NCBI RefSeq assembly: GCF_000334895.1
Contig: NZ_BAFM01000011.1
Coordinates: forward strand, 62,001 to 126,000
Source of the DNA: Halococcus agarilyticus
GTDB taxonomy: Archaea > Halobacteriota > Halobacteria > Halobacteriales > Halococcaceae
Reading direction: 5' to 3'
DNA: 64,000 nt
A program made the translations under genes and the position numbers. The notes beneath the pieces are model-generated. The model ran no database searches and was not told the origin of the DNA. It saw only the letters and a program-made list of their open reading frames with translations. Positions 32,856 to 42,218 of this stretch are shown in pieces. Position 1 is the stretch's first letter. Each line of letters starts with the position of its first letter.

Positions 32856-34361
32856 CTACGCGGCGTGGAGCCGGTCGAGCGCCTCGACCATCGCCTCGAC
32901 GCTCGCCCGGGTGATGTCGGCGTCGCTCGCGGCGACCGACACGGTTCGCCCATCGCGGCTCATCTCGACTTCGACCGTGACGACTGCGTCGGTGCCGCCC
33001 GTAATGGCGTCGACGTGATACGAGTCGAGCGTCGCATCGCTGCCGGTCCCGAGTGCCTCGCGGACGGCTCCCACCGCGGCGTCGACCGGGCCGCTGCCGG
33101 TGCCGCTCGCGGTGCGCTCCTCGCCGTTGATCCTGAGTCTGACGCTCGCGGTCGGCGTCCCGCTGCCGCTCGCGGCGGTGAGATCGAGGAGTTCGACCCG
33201 GCGCTCGCGCTCGCGGCCCTGTACTGTTTCGGCGATCGCGAGCACGTCGGCGTCGGTCACGCGCTTGCCCTCGCCGAGATCGGTGACCCGATCGGTGATC
33301 TCCGCGAGTTCGTCGTCGGTCACCTGCACATCGTGTTCTTCGAGCGCCGCTGCGACGCCCGCCCGGCCGGCGTGCTTGCCGAGCACGAGTCGTCGCTCGC
33401 GACCCACCATTTCCGGCGGATAGGGCTCGTACATCGCCTCGTCCTTCAGCGTGCCGTCGGTGTGGATGCCCGACTCGTGGGTGAACGCGTTCTCGCCGAC
33501 CACCGCCTTGTTTGGCGCGAGCGGGACCCCGGTGGCGTCGGCGACGGTTCTGGCGAGGTCGTACAGCGTCGTGGTATCGACGGTCTCGACCCCATATCCG
33601 TGCGCAAGCGCGATCGCGACCTCTTCGAGGGCGACGTTGCCCGCACGCTCGCCGACGCCGTTGACGGTGGCGTGGACCAGGTCAGCACCGGCCGCCACGC
33701 TCGCGAGCGCGTTCGTCACCCCCAGCCCGAGGTCGTCGTGGGTGTGGGTACTGGTCGGGCCGCACTCGGCGAGAGCCGAGACCACCTCGACCGTGCGCTC
33801 GGGCGTCGCGTGCCCGACGGTATCGCAGTAACACACCCGGTCCGCGCCGGCGTCGAACCCCCGGCGGGCGAGCCGCGAGAGGAAGTCGACGTCGGCGCGG
33901 GAGCCGTCCTCGCCGAGGAGTTCGACCCAGAGGCCGTGATCGCGGGCGTACGCGACGAGCTCGGCCGTATCCGCGAGCACGTCCTCGCGGGTCGAGCCGA
34001 TCTTCCCCTCGATATGGCGGTCGCTCGCGGGCACGACGAGGTTGATTCCGTCAACGTCGCAGTCGAGCGCGAGGTCGACGTCGTGGCGGACCCCGCGACA
34101 GAAACTCGTCACCCGGGCGTCGAATCCCGCGCTCGTGACCCGCGAGATGGCCTCGCGCTCGCCCGCGCCGGTGCAGGCGCTGCCGGCCTCGATGACCGAC
34201 ACGCCGGCACGGTCGAGCCGCCGCGCGATATCGACCTTCTCGGTGGGCGCGAGCGACACCCCTGGAGCCTGTTCGCCGTCGCGGAGCGTGGTATCGAGAA
34301 ACTGTACGTCAGCGTCGGAGAGCGGAGTGGTTTCGGGGAGGCCCCCGAATAAATCGGTCAC
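32856..34361 (-). CDS. cimA: LeuA-family synthase ((R)-citramalate or 2-isopropylmalate synthase)
   Basis: A 501-aa HMGL-like/LeuA family enzyme starting at GTG 34361. FLDTTLRDGEQAPGVSL holds the catalytic Arg/Asp of the TIM barrel. HTHDDLGLGVTNALA has the metal-binding histidines, and NGVGERAGNVALEEV is conserved. The C-terminal regulatory domain is complete. It condenses acetyl-CoA with pyruvate (citramalate, isoleucine route) or 2-oxoisovalerate (leucine). The alternatives cannot be separated by eye, and cimA is the usual haloarchaeal annotation for this form. The direct repeat of the inserted element ends just past its stop. Confidence 0.85.
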   Translation of the reverse strand: MTDLFGGLPETTPLSDADVQFLDTTLRDGEQAPGVSLAPTEKVDIARRLDRAGVSVIEAGSACTGAGEREAISRVTSAGFDARVTSFCRGVRHDVDLALDCDVDGINLVVPASDRHIEGKIGSTREDVLADTAELVAYARDHGLWVELLGEDGSRADVDFLSRLARRGFDAGADRVCYCDTVGHATPERTVEVVSALAECGPTSTHTHDDLGLGVTNALASVAAGADLVHATVNGVGERAGNVALEEVAIALAHGYGVETVDTTTLYDLARTVADATGVPLAPNKAVVGENAFTHESGIHTDGTLKDEAMYEPYPPEMVGRERRLVLGKHAGRAGVAAALEEHDVQVTDDELAEITDRVTDLGEGKRVTDADVLAIAETVQGRERERRVELLDLTAASGSGTPTASVRLRINGEERTASGTGSGPVDAAVGAVREALGTGSDATLDSYHVDAITGGTDAVVTVEVEMSRDGRTVSVAASDADITRASVEAMVEALDRLHAA

Positions 34362-34490
34362 TGGTCATGATAGCCACTCGCACCGCCGCGCGGCAGGGTC
34401 TTAAAGAGGTGCCTTCTGGCAGATGTTGCTGTCCGATCCGTTCGTCGCTGTCTGCCGAGGGTTGAAGCCATCGTCGATCGATACACGAAC

Positions 34491-35066
34491 ATGGAGAAGA
34501 CGTCCGCCGGCACGTCGGTCGGCGTCGACAACCCCTACGCGTTCGTCGAGCGGTGCGACCACCTGACCGACGACGGCCGGTGTCGGTACGCCCTCGAATA
34601 CGCGGAACACGATCCCGGGTTCGCCGCCGAACGCCGAGCCGACGACTGCCGGTGTCCGGCGGCCGATCCCGCCGGTGAGTGGGACTGGCAAGACTGTCCC
34701 CACTTCCGGGCGCGAAACCGCTCCCGCGAGTGCGTCCGCTGCGGACTCGACGAGCGCCGGATGGCCCACTCCGAGGAGCGCCCGCTGCTCGAAGAACATC
34801 ACCTCTCGTACGCCGACACCGACGACACGGAGCAGATCGACGACGGCGCGGACCACGGCGACGACGGCTCGGCCGACGAGCCAAACCACGAGATCACGGT
34901 CTCCCTCTGTCGGTGGTGTCACGCCAAGATCCACAACTCGTGGGCGCGGCTCGGCGATGACGCCAGTCCCGACCCAGAAGCGATCGCTGCACGCGAGGGA
35001 CGACGGAGCCGCGAACAGAACGAGTTCGGCTTCGCCTCGGCAGCCGATCGATACGGCGACGAGTGA
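34491..35066 (+). CDS. Cys/His-rich protein with HNH-like C-terminal zinc region
   Basis: A 191-aa acidic protein. CDHLTDDGRCRYALE, then DDCRCPAADP and DCPHF give a cysteine-rich first half. CVRCGLDERRM with EHHLSY and CRWCHAKIHNSWAR give a CxxC...HH...CxxC-H pattern like HNH zinc folds. The segment between (DTDDTEQIDDGADHGDD) is acidic. It may be a nuclease or simply a zinc-binding protein. It follows the divergent cimA gene. No known family assigned with confidence. Confidence 0.65.
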   Translation: MEKTSAGTSVGVDNPYAFVERCDHLTDDGRCRYALEYAEHDPGFAAERRADDCRCPAADPAGEWDWQDCPHFRARNRSRECVRCGLDERRMAHSEERPLLEEHHLSYADTDDTEQIDDGADHGDDGSADEPNHEITVSLCRWCHAKIHNSWARLGDDASPDPEAIAAREGRRSREQNEFGFASAADRYGDE

Positions 35067-35175
35067 ACCAGACGACCGACGAGCCAATACTGACAGTCAG
35101 GATGCGGCCGCGACGATCGGATTCCGCCGACTGGGGCGGCAGAGCCCTTATTTCTGTACCGTCCCACGAAAGCGC

Positions 35176-35613
35176 ATGAGCCGTCCGACGCCCCACCTCG
35201 GCCACGTTCACCTCAAGGTTCGCGATGTCGAGCGCGCGGTCGCGTTCTACACCGACGTGTTCGATCTCGACGTGGGCGATCGCTACGGCCCGTTCGTCTT
35301 CCTCACCTTCGGCGACCATCACCACGATGTCGCCCTCCAAGAGGTCGGCTCCGACGCGACCGGGTCGGGACCAGGCGTCGGCCTCTACCACGCCGCGTTC
35401 GAGGTCGAGAGCCGTGAGGGGCTCCGACGGATCTACGAAACGCTCGACGAGCGTGGCGTCCGGGTCGACCCGATCGACCACGGCATCAGCGAGGCGTTGT
35501 ACTTCGACGATCCCGACGGCAACGGGCTCGAAGCCTATCGTGACACTCGTGCGGAAAACGACCGCAACGAGTGGCAGGGGATGAACGAGCCGCTCGATCC
35601 AACGGCGCTGTAA
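35176..35613 (+). CDS. VOC-family (glyoxalase/dioxygenase) protein
   Basis: A 145-aa protein with one pair of VOC beta-alpha-beta-beta-beta units. HLGHVHLKVRDVERAVAFYTD holds the first metal His. LYHAAFEVESREGLRRIYETL and FDDPDGNGLEAYRD give the second His and the Glu. It resembles the catechol-2,3-dioxygenase side of the superfamily; the substrate is unknown. The start is ATG 35176, about 110 bp after the preceding gene. Confidence 0.85.
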   Translation: MSRPTPHLGHVHLKVRDVERAVAFYTDVFDLDVGDRYGPFVFLTFGDHHHDVALQEVGSDATGSGPGVGLYHAAFEVESREGLRRIYETLDERGVRVDPIDHGISEALYFDDPDGNGLEAYRDTRAENDRNEWQGMNEPLDPTAL

Positions 35614-35644
35614 GGAGTCGACGAGCGGGCGGGGCGGGCCGGTC

Positions 35645-36934
35645 TCAGGGCCAGAGGCCGCGCGCCTCGTGGGCCTCGGCGAGCCGGCGGAGCGCGACGA
35701 TGTAGGCGGCGTCGCGCCACGTCGCGTCGTGGTCGTCGAACGCCGCGCGAACGTCCTCCCACGCGGTCAGCATCTCGGCTTCGAGCTCCTCGTTGACCTC
35801 CTCCAGCGACCACGCCCGGCGGTTGATGTCCTGAAGCCACTCGAAATACGAGACCGTAACGCCGCCGGCGTTCGCGAGAATGTCCGGGACGACCGGAACC
35901 CCACGCTCCTCGAAGATTGCATCCGCAGCGGTCGTGGTCGGGCCGTTCGCGCCTTCGACCACGATATCGGCCCGCACGTCGCCGGCGTTCGCCTCGGTCA
36001 GGACGTTGCCGATCGCGGCCGGGATCAACACGTCGACGTCGAGTTCGAGGAGGTCGGCGTTCGTGATCGCCTCGGCCTCCGGATAGCCGGTGACGGCCTC
36101 GGGCTGTTCCTCGTGCGAGCGCACGTCGTCCGTGTCGAGCCCGTCGGGGTCGTGGATCGCGCCGTTGACGTCCGAGACCGCGACGACCGAGGCTCCCCAG
36201 TCGTCGAGCTGGCGGGCAGCGTTCGCACCCACGCTGCCGAACCCCTGCACTGCGACCGTGGTCTCGGCCAGCGGGCGGTCGTAGTACTTGCACACCTCGC
36301 GTGCGACGATCGCGACACTCTGGCCAGGGGCCTCCTCGCGGCCGTAGCTCCCGCCGACGACGGGCGGTTTGCCGGTGACGACACCGGGGATGGTCTCGCC
36401 CTCCTGCATCGAGTAGGCGTCCATGAACCACGCCATCGTCTCGGCGTCGGTGCCCATGTCGGGGGCCGGGATGTCGCGGGTCGGGCCGATGACGGTCCGG
36501 AGCTCCTGGGCGAACCGTCGCGTGAGCCGTTCTTTCTCCTCGCCGGAGAGCGATTTCGGATCGACCACGACCCCGCCTTTCGCCCCGCCGAAGGGCAGAT
36601 CCATCACCGCACACTTCCACGTCATCCACATCGAGAGCCCGACGCACTCCTCGTCGGTGACGCCGGGATGATAGCGGAGGCCGCCCTTGTAGGGTCCGCG
36701 AACGCTGTCGTGCTGGGCGCGATATCCAGTAAAGACCTCGACGGTGCCGTCGTCGCGCTCCATCGGCACCGACACCCGGTGGACCTGGGTCGGGTTCGAC
36801 AGTCTGGTGACGACGTTCCGATCGATATCGAGTTGCGCGGCCGCGCGCTCTAACTGGCGCTCGGCGGTCTCACGTGCCGATTCCGGCTCTTCTTCCTCCG
36901 CTCTCTCGTCGGTTTCGGCGGTTGCCGCCGCCAT
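35645..36934 (-). CDS. gdhA: Glutamate dehydrogenase
   Basis: A 429-aa hexameric-type GDH that interconverts glutamate and 2-oxoglutarate plus ammonia. [11 protein letters not shown] has the substrate-binding Lys. [16 protein letters not shown] has the catalytic Lys, and [20 protein letters not shown] is the dinucleotide fold. It begins with an acidic extension (~30 residues) usual for haloarchaea. The A+T-rich promoter region (37,020-37,075) is shared with the divergent guaA glutaminase gene. Cofactor specificity is not assigned. Confidence 0.93.
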   Translation of the reverse strand: MAAATAETDERAEEEEPESARETAERQLERAAAQLDIDRNVVTRLSNPTQVHRVSVPMERDDGTVEVFTGYRAQHDSVRGPYKGGLRYHPGVTDEECVGLSMWMTWKCAVMDLPFGGAKGGVVVDPKSLSGEEKERLTRRFAQELRTVIGPTRDIPAPDMGTDAETMAWFMDAYSMQEGETIPGVVTGKPPVVGGSYGREEAPGQSVAIVAREVCKYYDRPLAETTVAVQGFGSVGANAARQLDDWGASVVAVSDVNGAIHDPDGLDTDDVRSHEEQPEAVTGYPEAEAITNADLLELDVDVLIPAAIGNVLTEANAGDVRADIVVEGANGPTTTAADAIFEERGVPVVPDILANAGGVTVSYFEWLQDINRRAWSLEEVNEELEAEMLTAWEDVRAAFDDHDATWRDAAYIVALRRLAEAHEARGLWP

Positions 36935-37152
36935 CTCAGCGATCCCCTCGCCAGTGGCAGTCGGCTGCTGTGCGTGCCGCGGTGCTGTCGGCAGTTCCCA
37001 TCGACTCGGTCCACGGACCGCATCTTGATAATACTAATGCTATTACGACATACCTGTGCATACTGTTCAATATTAGGACCACGGGGCGGCGTGTCGCTCC
37101 CCGTTCGAGCGGTTTCAGGGAGCTTTTAGGCGACTCTCACCAATGGTCAGCA

Positions 37153-37704
37153 ATGACACGCATCGTCGTCGTCGACAACCACGGCCAGTTCACCCACCTC
37201 GAAGGCCGGGCGTTGCGCGACATCGGCGTCGAGACAGAGATCGTCGACAACACCACTCCGCCCGACGAGATCGACGCCGACGGTCTCGTCCTGTCGGGCG
37301 GGCCGTCGATCGACGAGAGCGGGCGGTGTGACGAGTACCTCGACCTCGGCGTCCCGGTTCTCGGGATCTGCCTCGGGATGCAGATCATCGCGGACGAGCT
37401 CGGTGGGGCGGTCGGTGCCGGCGACTACGGGGGCTACGCCGACGTGACCGTCGAGATCGACGAGCCCGAGGACTCGCTGGTGGGCTCGCTCGCGCCGGAG
37501 ACCCGCGTCTGGGCGAGCCACGCCGACGAGGTGGTCGCCCTCCCCGACGGGTTCGTTCGCACGGGAAAGAGCGACGTCTGTGACATCGAGTCGATGAGCG
37601 ATCCCGATCGGGGGCTCTACGGCGTCCAGTGGCATCCCGAGGTCGCCCACACCGCGGCGGGGGAGGAAGTCTTCGAGAACTTCCGCACCATCTGTGAGTC
37701 GTAA
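37153..37704 (+). CDS. guaAa: GMP synthase, glutamine amidotransferase subunit
   Basis: A 183-aa class-I glutaminase, the separate subunit A of archaeal GMP synthase, which supplies ammonia to the ATP-pyrophosphatase subunit (not in the window). The nucleophile elbow is GICLGMQIIAD and the His-Glu pair is QWHPEV. The start is ATG 37153 (MTRIVVVDNHGQFTHL). It is divergent from gdhA with an A+T-rich 218-bp gap. The next gene starts about 50 bp downstream in the same direction. Confidence 0.93.
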   Translation: MTRIVVVDNHGQFTHLEGRALRDIGVETEIVDNTTPPDEIDADGLVLSGGPSIDESGRCDEYLDLGVPVLGICLGMQIIADELGGAVGAGDYGGYADVTVEIDEPEDSLVGSLAPETRVWASHADEVVALPDGFVRTGKSDVCDIESMSDPDRGLYGVQWHPEVAHTAAGEEVFENFRTICES

Positions 37705-37755
37705 CGTCTCGGCGAGTAGTGGGGTTTTACCTGCTCTCGTGCGGTGTAGCCGTCA

Positions 37756-39609
37756 ATGACGACCACGCAGGGCGATCTCGCGGCGCTCTCGCGGTACGTG
37801 TTCCGCGCGCCGCGGTGGTACGCGAGCCTCGGGTTCGCGCTGGTGGTCGCCGCGCTCGCGGGCGTCGCGGCGTTCGACTCGCGGTTCGTCCTCGAAGACG
37901 CGTGGCAGGGGGTGTTCTTCATCGGGATCCCCACGGTGGTCGCGGCGGTGCTCACCCCGCCGGTCGACCGCCGACTCGGCGGACAGCTCACCCCGAACCG
38001 GGCGTCGCTGCTCGCGCTCGTGTGCGAACTCGTGCTCGTCGTCGTGCTCGTCGTGGCGGGCTTTCTCGCCGTGCTCACGCCGCTCGGCCAGGGGTTCGTC
38101 TTCGACGCGTTGACGATCGGGCTCGCGTCGATATTCGCGCTCCGGCTGCTCGCCGTGATGGCGGTCTCGCGGAAGTCGCTGCTCGCCGCGAGCGTGCCCG
38201 CGAGCATCCAGACCGCGACCGCCGCGCTGCTCGTTCTGATCTACAGCGGCACGATGCGGTTCGTCGAGGTCGGCGGCCCGCTGCTTCGATCGTACCTCTC
38301 GCGGCCGAGCCAGGGGCCCGCCGAGTTCCAGGCCGTCGAACCGCTCGACTTCGCGCTCCTCGGGCTGACCTGCGTGCTGTACGCGGTCGGCGTCCGGGTG
38401 TTCGTCGCCGCGATCGACCGGCCGTGGCGGCGGAGCCTCGGCGTCTCGGTGCTGGACTTCGTCCGGGGGTTCATCGGCCACATCGCCGAGGGCACACGGG
38501 AGCTGGAGAAGTTCTTCGAGGCGCTCGGCGAGGAGGCGATCGTCCCCGTCTCGGTGCTCGCCGCCCGCCGGCCCGACGGCACCGAGAAAGCGCGCTTCGT
38601 CCTCCCGATGATCCATCCGGGACCGATGGGCGAGATCGGCGGCGGCAACCTCCCCGAACGGGTCGCCCGGAGCGCCGACGGCCTCGGCTTCCCGCCGCAC
38701 GCCACTGCTGGCCACGACTTCAACCTCGTGACCGAGCACGAGGTCGACACGGTGCTCGACGCGGCCGCGCGTGCACACGAGCGTATCGAGTACACGGAGA
38801 CCGCGACGCCGGGCCGGCGCGCGACCGTCGGCGAGGCAACCGTGACCGGCCACGCCGTCGGCGACAGCGCGCTGCTCGTCTCGACGTACGCCCCGGGGTT
38901 CGCCGACGACGTCGACTACTCCGTGGGGCTCTCGGCGGCCGCGGAGGCGCGCTCACGCGGGCTCTCGGACGTCTTGCTCGCCGACGCCCACAACTCCAAC
39001 AACGGGCTCGAAGGCCCGGATCTCGGTCACGTCGTCCCCGGCAGCCAGCGATCGTTCGACCTGATGGAGGCCGCCGGCACGGTCGCCGAGGGGCTCCGGA
39101 ACGCGCCCCGGGACACCCTCAAACTCGGCGTCGCATGGGACGAGACGCCGTGGGAGCCCACCGACGGCATCGGCCCGCTCGGCATCCGGGTCGCGGTGTT
39201 CGACGTCGGCGGTGACACCACCGCCTACGTCCTGATCGACGGCAACAACATGGAGCCGGGTCTCCGCGAGACGATCGTCGGCTCCCTTCCCGTGGACACC
39301 GCCGAAGTGCTCACGACCGACACCCACGTGGTGAACACCGTGAGCTCGACCAACCAGGTCGGCGGCGCGATCGACGCCGACGAACTCGCGGCGCGGATCG
39401 AGACCCTCGTCGAGGAGGCACTCGCCGACCGCGAACCCGTCGCCGCCGGGATGGCGACCGAACGCGCCGAGGTCACGGTGTTCGGCAACGACCGGACCGA
39501 GACGCTCGCGAGTCACGCCAACGCGATGGTGGCGATGGGTGGCGCACTCGCCGCCGCCCTCGTCCTCGCGCTGATGGCGGTGAGTGTCCTGCTCTTTTTC
39601 GCCGCCTAG
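37756..39609 (+). CDS. DUF2070 family membrane protein
   Basis: A 617-aa protein. The N-terminal ~200 residues hold six to seven hydrophobic segments. A large soluble domain (about 240-560) has conserved patches MIHPGPMGEIGGGNLPERV, ADAHNSNNGLEGPDLG and TTDTHVVNT, rich in Asp/His/Asn and suggesting a metal or phosphate site. One last hydrophobic segment ends the protein. This is the archaeal DUF2070 family, of unknown function. Its topology would put the soluble domain on one face of the membrane. Confidence 0.85.
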   Translation: MTTTQGDLAALSRYVFRAPRWYASLGFALVVAALAGVAAFDSRFVLEDAWQGVFFIGIPTVVAAVLTPPVDRRLGGQLTPNRASLLALVCELVLVVVLVVAGFLAVLTPLGQGFVFDALTIGLASIFALRLLAVMAVSRKSLLAASVPASIQTATAALLVLIYSGTMRFVEVGGPLLRSYLSRPSQGPAEFQAVEPLDFALLGLTCVLYAVGVRVFVAAIDRPWRRSLGVSVLDFVRGFIGHIAEGTRELEKFFEALGEEAIVPVSVLAARRPDGTEKARFVLPMIHPGPMGEIGGGNLPERVARSADGLGFPPHATAGHDFNLVTEHEVDTVLDAAARAHERIEYTETATPGRRATVGEATVTGHAVGDSALLVSTYAPGFADDVDYSVGLSAAAEARSRGLSDVLLADAHNSNNGLEGPDLGHVVPGSQRSFDLMEAAGTVAEGLRNAPRDTLKLGVAWDETPWEPTDGIGPLGIRVAVFDVGGDTTAYVLIDGNNMEPGLRETIVGSLPVDTAEVLTTDTHVVNTVSSTNQVGGAIDADELAARIETLVEEALADREPVAAGMATERAEVTVFGNDRTETLASHANAMVAMGGALAAALVLALMAVSVLLFFAA

Positions 39610-39726
39610 ATCCTCCGGGTTTCATTCGCTGTGGGAGCGATGGCGAGATGCTACCGCTTCGAGCCGGTCCGACGAACGCGCGCCGTCGGCGCGTGGACGC
39701 TCGTCCGCGGTCGACGGGCCGCGTGC

Positions 39727-40161
39727 TCACTCGCCCGATGTCGTCCATCGGGTGATCGGGACGAACCGCACGAGCCGGCCGAACGACCGCCACGCGAGCG
39801 CGAGGAGGAGCGCACCGACCGCGTCCGCGATCGCATCGGCGACGCTCGCGGTTCGGTAGGGGATCGGCCACTGAACGAGCTCGACGCCGATCCCGAACCC
39901 GACCGCGAGCACGACGGCGAGGACCACCCGACTGCCGTCGCGGTTCGACGACACCGACGCGTACAGTAGTGTCCCCGTGAGCCCCGCGTACGCGAGTGCG
40001 TGCGTCCACTTGTCCGCCCCGACGATCCCGAACGGTCCCATCGTCGGCGCTGCCGTCGGGTCGGGTTCGAGGACCGACGCGACGAGGATGACGCAAGCGA
40101 CGACGGCGACGAGCGCGTAGCGAACGGAGCGGGCGGCGAGAGGCACGCGCACGCTGGTCAT
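39727..40161 (-). CDS. VanZ-like membrane protein
   Basis: A 144-aa protein with four hydrophobic segments. ADKWTHALAYAGLTGTLLYA between the first two and VELVQWPI plus ASVADAIADAVGALLL later are the VanZ-family signature (named for a teicoplanin-resistance accessory protein, general function unknown). The start is ATG 40161. It lies 65 bp downstream of the SagB-like gene in the same direction. Confidence 0.82.
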   Translation of the reverse strand: MTSVRVPLAARSVRYALVAVVACVILVASVLEPDPTAAPTMGPFGIVGADKWTHALAYAGLTGTLLYASVSSNRDGSRVVLAVVLAVGFGIGVELVQWPIPYRTASVADAIADAVGALLLALAWRSFGRLVRFVPITRWTTSGE

Positions 40162-40226
40162 GTACCGCCCACGAAAACGACCGACAAAAGGCGTGCGATC
40201 GTCGGGCAACGGCCGCCGCCGAGCGC

Positions 40227-41813
40227 TCACTCCGCGGGCTTGCCGAGCGCGAACAGCGTCATCGGAGTCCCGTCCGCGGCGCGTGGCGAGAGATGTTCGG
40301 TCACGCGATCGTCGAAGAACGTGAACCCGCGTCCGCCGAGCGCACGGTGGGCGTAGGTGGCGAGGTAGAGCCGCCCGAGCGCGATCCCGCCTTCGAGCTG
40401 TGCGAGCCGGTAGCCCCGATTCCCGCATCGCTCGACGATCGCCTCCACGTCGGCCATCAGGTAGACGTTCGCCGCGGCGTCGCCCACGACGGACTGGCCG
40501 AGCGCGAGCTGGCCGGCGGTCTCGCGGTCCGTCTCGCCGATCCGTTCGAGCGTGTCCTCGGCGTGGTGGTACTGATAGGCCCCGCTCGGAACTCCCTCGA
40601 CGGCGTGGACGAGACAGTAGGGGTCCACGAGCGTCGACGGCGCGCGTGATCCGTCCCCTCCATCGGATCCGAAACAGTCGAACGGAACGCCACCGAGCGC
40701 GCGATCGAGGACCGTGGCAAATTTCCGGGCGCTGATCGGCTCGTGGCTGTACTCCCGGAGCGATCCACGCCGCCCGATGGTGTTTTCGACGGGCCGTGCG
40801 GAGGCGGTATCGCTGTCGACAGGGTCGAGGTCGATCCGCTCGCCATCGCCCGGAGAGTGCGTGCCAAAGCGGTCCGCGTCGTCCGCAGCGGTGGTGAATC
40901 GCTCGCGCCACTCGTCGGCTGCCGTACCATCCGAAAGAGTGCTCGCACGCCACGCGTCGGGGATCAGCGGGTAGTCGACCGGCTCGGAGGTGAGTTCGGT
41001 CGCGGGATCGATCGGGTCGATGGGTTCGACCGTCCGAACGTCCGCCTCGGAGTCGTCACGGCCCACGGCGACGAGTTCGAGGGGTGCCTGGTCGTCGGGA
41101 TCGAGACCGAGCAGGCGAACCACCGAGTCGTCGGCGAACCCAGTCACGATCTCGGCGCGGTGGCCGGACGCGTGTGCGACCGCGAGGAGGTTCGCGAGGA
41201 TCGTTCCGGAGTCCCAGAACGCGTGGCGGTAGGTCCGTTCGCGATACTTCCACGCGTTGCGCCACCACTCCGAGGTCGCCACGATCGTCACGGGTGCGTC
41301 GGCGACGCCCGCGTGATCGCCGGCGGCATCGGCCAGCACGCCACGGTAGTCGCCCTCGCGCAGGACGTGGAACTCGTCGGTGTCGGGATCGTAGTGATAG
41401 ACGCCGGCCTCGATCCCGTTATCGTCGTTCTCGCTGCCGTCGAGATCGCCGGTGATCGCGTACAGATCGACGTGGTAGAGCTTGCCGGTGCAGGCGGCCG
41501 CGCGGAACGACGCGGTCTCGCCGCGGACTTCGAGCGTCTTCGTCACGCCGGCGGCGTAGTGACAGAGCGTCGTGAGATCGATCGTTTCTGGGCCGTCGCC
41601 AGGCGTCCCCTCCGGCTCCACGGTATCGTTCGCGATGGCCTCCAGGACCGGCACTTCGGGCGGCGTCGAGACCGTTCCGAGCGAACGCCGCGACAGGTCG
41701 ACGTACGTTTTCGATGGGTGGGGCCGGTTCGAGAAATCCAGCTCGAAGTCGTCCGCGCGCAGCGTGCGCGGCGAGTGCTTCGTCCGCTCGTGGTACTCGC
41801 GGGCGTCGACCAT
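40227..41813 (-). CDS. Double-domain SagB/ThcOx-family flavin oxidoreductase
   Basis: A 528-aa protein with two nitroreductase-fold units. The first ends near residue 270 (AFWDSGTILANLLAVAHASG; IVTGFADDSVVRLLGLD). The second begins ENTIGRRGSLREYSHEPISA and has QLEGGIALGRLYLATYAHRA plus FFDDRVTEHLSP. The family comprises FMN-dependent dehydrogenases; SagB members oxidise azolines in peptide natural products, while stand-alone ones are unassigned. No YcaO cyclase or precursor-peptide gene is visible nearby. The start is ATG 41813 (MVDAREYHERTKHSP). Confidence 0.8.
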   Translation of the reverse strand: MVDAREYHERTKHSPRTLRADDFELDFSNRPHPSKTYVDLSRRSLGTVSTPPEVPVLEAIANDTVEPEGTPGDGPETIDLTTLCHYAAGVTKTLEVRGETASFRAAACTGKLYHVDLYAITGDLDGSENDDNGIEAGVYHYDPDTDEFHVLREGDYRGVLADAAGDHAGVADAPVTIVATSEWWRNAWKYRERTYRHAFWDSGTILANLLAVAHASGHRAEIVTGFADDSVVRLLGLDPDDQAPLELVAVGRDDSEADVRTVEPIDPIDPATELTSEPVDYPLIPDAWRASTLSDGTAADEWRERFTTAADDADRFGTHSPGDGERIDLDPVDSDTASARPVENTIGRRGSLREYSHEPISARKFATVLDRALGGVPFDCFGSDGGDGSRAPSTLVDPYCLVHAVEGVPSGAYQYHHAEDTLERIGETDRETAGQLALGQSVVGDAAANVYLMADVEAIVERCGNRGYRLAQLEGGIALGRLYLATYAHRALGGRGFTFFDDRVTEHLSPRAADGTPMTLFALGKPAE

Positions 41814-42218
41814 GGAGGGCCTTGCTCCAACGGCGACAAGTCCTTTCGGGTGGGGGTTCGCGGTAGTGTTCAGATAAGCCGGAGAAGTCGAGACAACGAT
41901 AGCAACCGCAACCGGTTCGAAAGCCCCCGACACGCTCGGCTCCCGCGGCTCGCTGCGGTCTTCGGCCTTCGGCCTGCGGTCCTTACTTCGCCGGGGTTCG
42001 CCGAGCACCGGGAGAGCAGGGCTCTCCCGAGCAGCCGGCGCGAAGCGCCGGCGACGGCCGGCCCCTTTCAATCCCACCCGGCCCGGGTTTCCTCGGTTAG
42101 TGCCCCTCATCCGAGCACCGCCAGGTTCGCCGGCGCGGTCCATCGTGGATCGTGGGGGATCGACGCGATGCGACCGGATCGACCGCAAGCGTTTCGCCGT
42201 GCGGCCCGAACTCGAAGC
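41814..42218. repeat. 405-bp gap with structured intergenic repeat
   Basis: No gene seen. About 41,940-42,090 is a run of stem-loops (GGCTCCCGCGGCTCGCTGCG; GGAGAGCAGGGCTCTCC; GCCGGCGCGAAGCGCCGGC) ending in CTTTCAATCCCACCCGG. On the minus strand GGGTGGGATTGAAAGGGGC is a sequence I recall as frequent between haloarchaeal genes. It is the divergent region between the SagB-like and metallopeptidase-like genes. Confidence 0.5.

Noticed and set aside
36977-36990. GCGGTGCTGTCGG as another dispersed-repeat copy
   Set aside because: Only the short block matches; the GGCGGATGAAGGGCGA block is absent, so chance is likely.
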